Shown here piece by piece: positions 58,417 to 64,000 of a stretch of DNA of 64,000 nt. This DNA comes from Eubacterium_G segne. Lineage in GTDB: Bacteria; Bacillota; Clostridia; Lachnospirales; Lachnospiraceae. The translations under genes were made by a program, and so were the position numbers. Below the pieces are notes generated by a model. The model was not told the origin of the DNA, made no database searches, and was given only the letters and a program-made list of their open reading frames with translations. Location of the stretch: positions 62,001-126,000 of the forward strand of contig NZ_JACOOZ010000009.1 in assembly GCF_014287775.1 (NCBI RefSeq). Direction: 5' to 3'. The number at the start of each line of letters is the position of its first letter. Positions within the stretch are counted from its first letter, which is position 1.

Positions 58417-59313
58417 CTACCACCATTTCTTTTTCTTAAAAACAACACAGAGAACTATAACAAGCAAGGTACTAAAGGCAAAAAGTCCCGGGTAGCCGTA
58501 TGCCCACTTAAGCTCAGGCATTGCCTCAAAATTCATACCGTACCATCCTGTAATAAGGGTAAGAGGCATAAAAATAGTAGTTACAACAGTGAGAAACTTC
58601 ATAATAAGATTCTGGTGAACATCAAGCTGTTGCTGGTAAACATCCCGGATTTGGGAAGTGTATTCCCAGATTTGTTCGGATTCGTGACTAAACAGGGACA
58701 CTTTTTTTTCTAACACAGAAAAAAGCTGTTTGGAATCTTCATCAATCAGTCCCTTTGTATCATCAGCCAAGCACCCGCATATACCTTCAATTTGAACGTA
58801 ATAGTGGTGTAACCGCAGGGTTTTACTACGATAGGTTGTAATATCTCTTATTAAGGTGTTCATTTTATCATTAAAAATGCTAAGCTCTAACTGAATAAGA
58901 TTTTGTTGCAGGGAATTGATTTTTTCTAAATCCTTTGACATAACAAAATCAAGAACATAAAAAAGACAGGCCCCCGGAGATATCATTTTTTCACAGTTTG
59001 CAGCTATAATATCATCAACCATATCCTTAAGATAATTATTTTTGTCAATGAAAATAATATAGCTTGGGGTATAAATAAACCGTATAAGGCAGGGAGGAGC
59101 CATTAAAATATCAGGAATGTTGATATATCCGTATAAAAAATCTGAGAATATTTCAATTTTTGAAAAATGAAAATCGGAAAAAATCATGGGTATTCTTGGA
59201 ACATAATTATTAATAATATCATAATGAGTTGCCAGATCTAATGGAATAACTGCCATAAAATTGTCTGTTAGTATTTCAGAATTTTCTAAATTGTTGTTTA
59301 TATCGTAAAACAT
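58417..59313 (-). CDS. CorA-type magnesium/cobalt transporter
   Basis: The 298-residue protein has a soluble alpha/beta and long-helix domain (1-235), then two C-terminal membrane helices. The signature YGMNF (about 264-268) at the end of the first helix is the CorA selectivity motif. MPELKW fills the loop before the second helix, and the end KKKKWW is basic. It forms a pentameric Mg2+ channel. The ribosome site is AGGGAGCTTAT. It is convergent with psd, one base apart. Confidence 0.9.
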   Translation of the reverse strand: MFYDINNNLENSEILTDNFMAVIPLDLATHYDIINNYVPRIPMIFSDFHFSKIEIFSDFLYGYINIPDILMAPPCLIRFIYTPSYIIFIDKNNYLKDMVDDIIAANCEKMISPGACLFYVLDFVMSKDLEKINSLQQNLIQLELSIFNDKMNTLIRDITTYRSKTLRLHHYYVQIEGICGCLADDTKGLIDEDSKQLFSVLEKKVSLFSHESEQIWEYTSQIRDVYQQQLDVHQNLIMKFLTVVTTIFMPLTLITGWYGMNFEAMPELKWAYGYPGLFAFSTLLVIVLCVVFKKKKWW

Positions 59314-59396
59314 ATAAGCTCCCTACTTTGCAAAATATACGTTATATATATTGTGTAGAAAAAGATGTTTTAATCATAAAAAGTGCGTTATAATTA

Positions 59397-59482
59397 GAGG
59401 AGGAAACAAAATGAACGAAGTTCATTTTTTAAGGATGTTTCCGACGAAATGCCGCTGACCGAAGGGAGGGGGCACTACAAAA
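59397..59482 (+). repeat. 86-bp SD-flanked leader element, copy 2
   Basis: First of two tandem copies before the CinA-type gene. It begins with GAGGAGGAAAC and contains GGAAAC ... GTTTCC around ATGAAC-GAA-GTTCAT, then TGCC ... GGCA around CCGAAGG. Its ATG at 59411 opens only a 15-codon frame (MNEVHFLRMFPTKCR), stopping at 59456-59458. The next copy starts exactly 86 bases later. Confidence 0.87.
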
Positions 59483-59566
59483 GAGGAGGAAACAAAATGA
59501 ACGAAGTTCATTTTCTAAAGATGTTTCCGACGAAATGCCGCCGACCGAAGGGAGGGGGCACTACAA
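59483..59566 (+). repeat. 86-bp SD-flanked leader element, copy 3
   Basis: Second tandem copy, differing from copy 2 at a few positions (TTAAG/CTAAA in the loop; GCTGACC/GCCGACC). That last change removes the stop codon, so the frame from 59497 runs 40 codons into the CinA-type gene (to 59619) in another frame. Both predicted stems are untouched by the differences. The next ribosome site (59572) starts the CinA-type gene. Confidence 0.87.
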
Positions 59567-59581
59567 TTATAAGGAGGAATT

Positions 59582-60055
59582 ATGGACAAAAAAGAAGAAC
59601 TGGTAAAGTTGTTAATTAATAAAAAATATACAATATCTTTTGCGGAAAGCTGTACAGGTGGAAAAATGGCAGCAGCAATCGTGGATGTGGCTGATGCGTC
59701 AAAAGTTTTAAATGCAAGTTTTGTAACCTATGCAAATGAGGCGAAAATAAAATATGCCGGGGTTTTGCCGGAAACCCTTGAAAAATACGGTGCAGTAAGT
59801 GAAGAAACCGCAGGAGAAATGGCTAAGGGCACAGCTAAGGCAAATGGAGCACAGGTTGCCGTAGGAATATCCGGAATAGCAGGCCCTACAGGGGGGACAA
59901 AGGAAAAGCCTGTAGGTACGGTATGCTTTGGATATTTTATGGAGGGAAGACTTTGGACGGAAACGGTAGTATTTCCTGACAGGGGGCGAAATATAGTCAG
60001 GGATATGAGTGTGGAGCATGTAATGGATGTGCTGATAAATGAATTGAAGAAATAA
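59582..60055 (+). CDS. pncC: CinA C-terminal domain protein, nicotinamide-nucleotide amidase type
   Basis: The 157-residue protein is the PncC/CinA-C domain alone: TISFAESCTGGKMAAAIVDV (about 17-36), NASFVTYANEAK, AVSEETAGEMAKG and VGISGIAGPTGGTKEKPVGTV (about 98-118). Conserved Ser and Thr residues in AESCTGG serve catalysis. It deamidates nicotinamide mononucleotide to nicotinate mononucleotide, recycling pyridine nucleotides. The AAGGAGG site at 59571 decides the start. Two copies of the 86-bp element precede it, suggesting special control. Confidence 0.92.
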   Translation: MDKKEELVKLLINKKYTISFAESCTGGKMAAAIVDVADASKVLNASFVTYANEAKIKYAGVLPETLEKYGAVSEETAGEMAKGTAKANGAQVAVGISGIAGPTGGTKEKPVGTVCFGYFMEGRLWTETVVFPDRGRNIVRDMSVEHVMDVLINELKK

Positions 60056-60109
60056 AGGTTATGTGTTAAAATTTTCTTTACGATGATTAATGGAAGGTGG
60101 GATTAAGAT

Positions 60110-61033
60110 ATGCCAATTAAAGTAAAACAGAGTCTCCCGGCAAGGGATATTTTAGAGAAAGAGAATATATTTGTAATGACGGAAACAAGAGCCATGACCC
60201 AGGATATCAGACCTCTTAAAGTTCTTGTTTTAAATCTGATGCCTACCAAAATCGTTACTGAGACACAGATTTTAAGAAAATTATCTAATACACCTCTTCA
60301 GATAGAGGTAGAATTTCTACAGACGGCAACATACCGTTCAAAGCATACAGACAAAAGCCATTTAGATGAATTTTATAAGACCTTTGACGAGGTTTCAAAC
60401 AAGTATTTTGACGGATTAATAATAACAGGAGCACCTCTTGATTTTGTGGATTATGAGGATGTGGAATACTGGGATGAAATATGTGAAATTATGGAGTGGT
60501 CCAAAAAGCATGTACATTGTACTTTCTATTTATGCTGGGGTGCTTTTGCAGGACTTTATTATCACTATGGCATAAGAAAAAGAGACCGTGTTCCAAAGCT
60601 TTCAGGAATTTATAAACATAAAATTTTAAAGAAGAAATCTCCTTTGTTCAGAGGCTTTGACGATGAGTTTTATGCACCTCATTCCAGGGCAACAGAAGTT
60701 ACAAGAGAGCAGATTTTGGCGGAGCCGGCACTGGAATTAATGGCAGAGTCAGATGAGGCAGGGGTGGCAATAGTCAAATCAAAAGACAGCAGACAGTTTT
60801 ATGTTTTATGTCATACGGAATATGATGCAGACACTCTTAAGCTTGAATATGAGAGAGATACTGAAAAAGGCATGAACCCTCAGCTTCCGGTAAATTACTT
60901 TCCGGATGATGATCCTACAAAGGAACCGGTGGTAAACTGGCGCTCAGCAGGTCAGTTGTTGTGGACTAACTGGATTAACTACTACGTATACCAGACTACG
61001 CCGTATGATATTAATGATGTAGAAAACGAATAG
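60110..61033 (+). CDS. metA: Homoserine O-acyltransferase (MetA type)
   Basis: The 307-residue MetA shows catalytic C142 in YLCWGAFAGLYY, the opening MPIKVKQSLPARDIL, and the later His in the SRATEVTR/TEYDADT region. It acylates homoserine in methionine synthesis. Residue 111, which sets acyl-CoA choice (Gly for succinyl, Glu for acetyl in studied enzymes), is Asp here (GAPLDFVDY). The acid suggests acetyl-CoA, but Asp is unusual. The degV gene follows 11 bases later. The ribosome site is GAAGGTGGG. Confidence 0.95.
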   Translation: MPIKVKQSLPARDILEKENIFVMTETRAMTQDIRPLKVLVLNLMPTKIVTETQILRKLSNTPLQIEVEFLQTATYRSKHTDKSHLDEFYKTFDEVSNKYFDGLIITGAPLDFVDYEDVEYWDEICEIMEWSKKHVHCTFYLCWGAFAGLYYHYGIRKRDRVPKLSGIYKHKILKKKSPLFRGFDDEFYAPHSRATEVTREQILAEPALELMAESDEAGVAIVKSKDSRQFYVLCHTEYDADTLKLEYERDTEKGMNPQLPVNYFPDDDPTKEPVVNWRSAGQLLWTNWINYYVYQTTPYDINDVENE

Positions 61034-61044
61034 GGAGAAATATT

Positions 61045-62049
61045 ATGATTAAAATTATAGCAGACAGCACCTGCGATTTATCAGATGAATTAATAAAAAA
61101 ATATGATATAGATATTCTTCCATTGTATATTCACATGGGAGATAAGGAATATAAGGACAAGCTTGAAATAACTCCTCAGGAGATATACAGATGGTCTGAT
61201 GAAAACCGCACTACACCAAAGACAGCGGCACCTTCTATTGAGGATGCCATGAATATAATTGAAAAATATCAGAAGCAGGGTGATGACATTATTATGTTTG
61301 CCATATCAGAAGATATGTCAACATCAGCTAATGTTATGAGAATGGCGGCAGATAATTTAGATTACAGTGATCATGTGTATGTTATTAATTCAGAAAGTCT
61401 TTCCACGGGAATTGGTCTTTTAGTTATTGAGGCAGCAGTTATGGCACAAAAAGACAAAAGTCCTCAGGATATTGTGGAAATAATTGAAGCCTATAAGCCT
61501 TATGTAAGGGCAAGCTTTGTGGTAGATACGCTTAAATATCTTCACAGAGGAGGACGTTGTTCTTCTACAGCAACGTTAGTTGGAGGAGTTCTTAAGTTAA
61601 AGCCAAGAATTGTAGTTGAAAACGGAAAAATGTTAGCTGACAAAAAATACCGTGGAAAAATTGATAAGGTAATTGTTCAGTATGTAAAGGATTTGGAAAA
61701 TGCCTTGCTTCATGCCAAAAAGGACAGGGTATTTATTACCCATTCAGGATGTGATGATGAAGTTGTAAACATTGTAAAGAAGTATTTAAAAGACCTTCAT
61801 CATTTCAAAAATATATATGTTACTAATGCAGGAGGTGTAATATCCAGCCACTGCGGACCGGGAACATTGGGAGTTTTGTTTATTGCCGCAGGAGAGAAGC
61901 ATGGTCCATATGATAAAAAGTTTGATGCTAACAAAAACGGCATAATGGAAGACCATGAAAAGGCTGCAGAAGATGCTTACATCAGACATTTAGTAGAAAA
62001 GGAAAAGCGTGACAGTGGCGAGGAAGATCAGGAGGAAGAAGACTTCTAA
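61045..62049 (+). CDS. DegV family protein with extended acidic C-terminus
   Basis: The 334-residue DegV/FakB-like protein opens KIIADSTCDLSDEL. It has KTAAPSIEDAMN (fatty-acid site), YVINSESLSTGIG and LHRGGRCSSTATLVGG. It is about 50 residues longer than the one at 29016; the extra tail has DANKNGIMEDHEKA, resembling a single EF-hand-like loop, and ends in Glu/Asp (EEDQEEEDF). It is co-transcribed with metA (AGGGAGAAATATT ribosome site). It should bind a fatty acid in the cytoplasm; its link to methionine synthesis is not evident. Confidence 0.9.
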   Translation: MIKIIADSTCDLSDELIKKYDIDILPLYIHMGDKEYKDKLEITPQEIYRWSDENRTTPKTAAPSIEDAMNIIEKYQKQGDDIIMFAISEDMSTSANVMRMAADNLDYSDHVYVINSESLSTGIGLLVIEAAVMAQKDKSPQDIVEIIEAYKPYVRASFVVDTLKYLHRGGRCSSTATLVGGVLKLKPRIVVENGKMLADKKYRGKIDKVIVQYVKDLENALLHAKKDRVFITHSGCDDEVVNIVKKYLKDLHHFKNIYVTNAGGVISSHCGPGTLGVLFIAAGEKHGPYDKKFDANKNGIMEDHEKAAEDAYIRHLVEKEKRDSGEEDQEEEDF

Positions 62050-62224
62050 GGATATGTCACACAAAATTGACGGTTTCAACAATAAACACTAAAATATTCT
62101 TGTTTATTCTGCCTATGACATTTAACTATAAAAAGTAGTATACTTATATTAGGGAAAAAATTGATTAGAAAATGTTAGATTGGGTATAAATAAAACTAAG
62201 AGATAAGTAAAAGAGGTGTTTAGA

Positions 62225-62728
62225 GTGTTTAAAATTGGTGACTATGTTGTTCACGGAAGAAACGGAGTGTGCAAGGTGGTTGATATTACCCATATTGATA
62301 TTTCCGGAGCAGATAAAAACCAGCTATATTATACTTTAATTCCAATGAAGTCAGAAGATAGCAGAATTTTTTATCCTGTGGATGGAAATAAAATAGTTAT
62401 GCGCCCGGTATTAACAAGACAGGAGGCAGAGAATATTGTTTCCGAGATAAAAGACATTGAGCCTATGTGGATTGAAAATGACAGGCAGCGTGAGGAAAAA
62501 TACAAAGAGGCAATCAGTTCCTGTGACTGTGAAAAGCTTATTTGTATAATAAAAACATTACATGCCAGAAATTCCAAGAGAATGGCACAGGGAAAGCGTA
62601 TAACCTATGTAGATGACCGATACTTAAAGGAAGCAAAGAGAAATCTTCATGATGAGTTTTCAATTGCCCTTGGTATAGACAGAAATCAGGTAGAGGAATA
62701 CATAAGAGAACACATTGATGTGGCGTAA
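62225..62728 (+). CDS. CarD/CdnL-type RNA-polymerase-binding regulator
   Basis: The GTG start at 62225 (MFKIGDYVVHGRNGVCKV) has AAGAGG at good spacing; a GTG 9 bases earlier is too close. The 167-residue protein has the Tudor-like RNA polymerase-binding domain of CarD/TRCF (about 1-60), then a helical domain (about 70-165) ending AREHIDVA-like. Such proteins bind the beta subunit and stabilise open promoter complexes. It is monocistronic, with its own promoter region and terminator. Confidence 0.9.
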   Translation: MFKIGDYVVHGRNGVCKVVDITHIDISGADKNQLYYTLIPMKSEDSRIFYPVDGNKIVMRPVLTRQEAENIVSEIKDIEPMWIENDRQREEKYKEAISSCDCEKLICIIKTLHARNSKRMAQGKRITYVDDRYLKEAKRNLHDEFSIALGIDRNQVEEYIREHIDVA

Positions 62729-62758
62729 GCATATTATAAGTGAATAATTTACATTAGA

Positions 62759-62788
62759 ATCGAGTAGGAGTAATCTTACTCGATTTTA
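62759..62788 (+). terminator. Terminator after the CarD-type gene
   Basis: ATCGAGTA (62759-62766) pairs with TACTCGAT (62777-62784), extended inward, followed by TTTT. Confidence 0.8.
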
Positions 62789-62874
62789 CTTGCCAAGAAT
62801 ATTGTAGATGAATTATAATACCAACTATAGAAAAGCCCCAAGGGGCAATACATATTATGTGTGGAGGAGAAAAT

Positions 62875-63624
62875 ATGTTTTGTAAGAAATGTGGAAAATA
62901 TGTTCAGCCTAATGAAAATTTCTGCCCTTACTGTGGAGCAGAGGTTGAAAAAGCTGATTTTGCAAGTAATACAGATGAAACGAAAGTTATCCCAAATATT
63001 CAGGATGAATTAAACAGTCAGGGAAAAAGCCTTGATGATATATCAGAGGATATTCCAAAGGAAGTTGAATATGTGGAAGATGACCAATTTGATTTTCCGG
63101 AAGATTTAGGTGATGATGAATTTGAGTTTGCCGAAGATGATGAAGATGATGGGGAGTTAGAATATGAGGATGATGAGGACGGCTATTACGGAGATGTTGC
63201 TAAAGAAAATGAGGCAATTGCCAACAAAAATAAAAAGATGAATATTATAGCCATTGCTGTTTCAGCGTCAATTATACTGGTAATAGTAATTGTAGCTGTT
63301 GCACTTTCCCTTACATTAGGTGGCAAAAACAACGATAAAAAGGAAACTACAAGTGCTAAGGAAACAGCTACAACTGTAGAGGAATCAGTTACGGAAGAAA
63401 CAGCAGAGGCAACTCAGGAGCCACAGCAGAATGAAACAGAGCCGGAAACAGAGCCGGAAACAGAACCTGCAACAGAGCCACCTGTGGTAACTAAGAAACC
63501 AAGACCAACTAAGCCGGCGGTACAACCTACAGAAGCTCCTACTAAGGCAGAACCTGTTACGGAGGCACCTACAGAGCCTGTTACAGCGGCACCTGATGAT
63601 AATCAGGATAATGCAGGAGAATAA
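62875..63624 (+). CDS. Zinc-ribbon membrane protein with acidic and Thr/Glu/Pro-rich regions
   Basis: The ATG at 62875 follows GGAGGAGAAAAT. The 249-residue protein starts with a zinc ribbon (MFCKKCGKYVQPNENFCPYCG, given in part; four Cys), then a highly acidic segment (about 55-105, many Asp/Glu), one membrane helix (about 117-140), and an outer tail rich in Thr, Glu and Pro (PTEAPTK repeats). The ribbon and acidic part should be cytoplasmic. This layout is common in Clostridia, but the function is unknown. A short hairpin (GCCCC-AA-GGGGC, 62835-62846) precedes it. The next gene starts 17 bases later. Confidence 0.8.
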   Translation: MFCKKCGKYVQPNENFCPYCGAEVEKADFASNTDETKVIPNIQDELNSQGKSLDDISEDIPKEVEYVEDDQFDFPEDLGDDEFEFAEDDEDDGELEYEDDEDGYYGDVAKENEAIANKNKKMNIIAIAVSASIILVIVIVAVALSLTLGGKNNDKKETTSAKETATTVEESVTEETAEATQEPQQNETEPETEPETEPATEPPVVTKKPRPTKPAVQPTEAPTKAEPVTEAPTEPVTAAPDDNQDNAGE

Positions 63625-63641
63625 TTATTTAGGAAAATAGA

Positions 63642-64000
63642 ATGAGATTTAATAAAAAAACAAGTGATTATTTAATTGAATTATTAAGGTCTGTAATAAA
63701 TGAAGATTCACCTAAAGAGAAACCGGAGGGTGTAGACTGGGATGACATATACAGTCTCGCCCTGTTTCACAAGGTGGATGAAATGGCTTTTCATGCCATA
63801 TCAAAACTTACGGGAAAGCCTGAAGGCAGGGAGGTTTTAAAGTGGGAAAAGCAGCATGAAAAAAATCAGATTGTAAATATGGTACAGACAGGAGAAGGAG
63901 AAACCATTATAAATGAGGCATCTGCAAGGGGGATAGATATTTTACCTCTTAAGGGGTCTGTGCTTAAAAACATATATCCAAATCCGGAATTTAGGCAGAT
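63642..64000 (+). CDS. Nucleotidyltransferase family protein (NTP_transf_5-like), 3' end outside window
   Basis: Translation from ATG 63642 (ribosome site AGGAAAATAGA) stays open to the window end, giving 119 residues. The start is MRFNKKTSDYLIELLRSV. Near the end is ILPLKGSVLKNIYPNPEFRQ, the typical start of the PF14907 nucleotidyltransferase core, where the catalytic Asp pair would follow just beyond the window. Members are often found near capsule or kinase-like genes and their substrates are not well known. It is probably in one operon with the zinc-ribbon gene. Confidence 0.75.
   Translation, partial: MRFNKKTSDYLIELLRSVINEDSPKEKPEGVDWDDIYSLALFHKVDEMAFHAISKLTGKPEGREVLKWEKQHEKNQIVNMVQTGEGETIINEASARGIDILPLKGSVLKNIYPNPEFRQ

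Noticed and set aside
62835..62846. GCCCC-AA-GGGGC hairpin as terminator or riboswitch
   Set aside because: Two-base loop, no T-run and no surrounding conserved structure. Noted only as a minor leader feature.
1..64000. tRNA, rRNA, intact transposase or prophage genes
   Set aside because: None was seen on reading both strands. A covariance-model scan was not possible here, so a missed short RNA cannot be fully excluded.

Overview
The window looks like the chromosome of an anaerobic gut or rumen Firmicute, most likely Lachnospiraceae (Coprococcus, Butyrivibrio or Roseburia relatives). The basis is AT-rich DNA, strong AGGAGG ribosome sites, long Thr/Pro/Glu linkers (PTEAPT type) in secreted enzymes, GH65 phosphorylases, DegV and CotF-like proteins, and a BceRS-BceAB type peptide-resistance module. 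No rRNA, tRNA, CRISPR array, phage or intact insertion sequence was seen. The first gene (GH65 phosphorylase) and the last (nucleotidyltransferase-like) run off the window.

Layout. 1-10 kb holds the GH65 3' end, glycerate kinase, a DUF4352 membrane protein, an XRE regulator divergent from an atypical Ser/Thr kinase, a CapA-like protein, release factor 3 and a MoxR ATPase/VWA pair. 10-22.6 kb holds secreted polysaccharidases: a GH5-GH18 fusion, a GH16 beta-glucanase, a decayed modular-enzyme pseudogene and a GH18 chitinase, with MscL and a two-component system between them. 22.8-29.9 kb holds the BceAB transporter, a P-type ATPase, a TetR regulator and DegV. 30-50 kb is an alpha-glucan locus: sugar-binding lipoprotein, two permeases, two GH65 phosphorylases, a LacI regulator, beta-phosphoglucomutase, a beta-helix glycosidase, a CBM32 protein, a sortase with leucine-rich repeats, three surface proteins built from two unrecognised modules, and a GH87 alpha-1,3-glucanase. 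50-64 kb is mostly housekeeping: two CotF-like proteins, ZIP transporter, split purine-finishing genes behind a ZTP riboswitch, a phosphatidylserine/phosphatidylethanolamine operon, CorA, CinA-type amidase, MetA, DegV, CarD and a zinc-ribbon membrane protein.

How the genes fit together (inference). GH87 and the beta-helix enzyme would cut alpha-glucan outside the cell. The surface proteins would hold it. The ABC system, which lacks its own ATPase gene, would import oligosaccharides. GH65 phosphorylases would give beta-glucose 1-phosphate, which beta-phosphoglucomutase turns into glucose 6-phosphate. A 14-bp palindrome (GTTTAACGTTAAAC, one mismatch at the regulator's own promoter) lies at three promoters and ties the transport/phosphorylase operon, the LacI gene/pgmB divergent region and the surface-protein cluster into one regulon. 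At two of them it sits at the same distance from the -35 box. With the chitinases and beta-glucanases, the window could attack the main polymers of fungal cell walls (chitin, beta-glucan, alpha-1,3-glucan).

Most novel signals: (1) an 86-bp element flanked by Shine-Dalgarno sequences, present three times (once before the BceA-type gene, twice in tandem before the CinA-type gene), combining a foldable RNA with a short reading frame starting MNEVHF; (2) the LacI-controlled surface proteins with unrecognised modules beside a sortase-LRR fusion; (3) a C-terminal module shared by two chitinase-type enzymes and the pseudogene, and a very basic C-terminal domain shared by GH16, GH87 and one surface protein.
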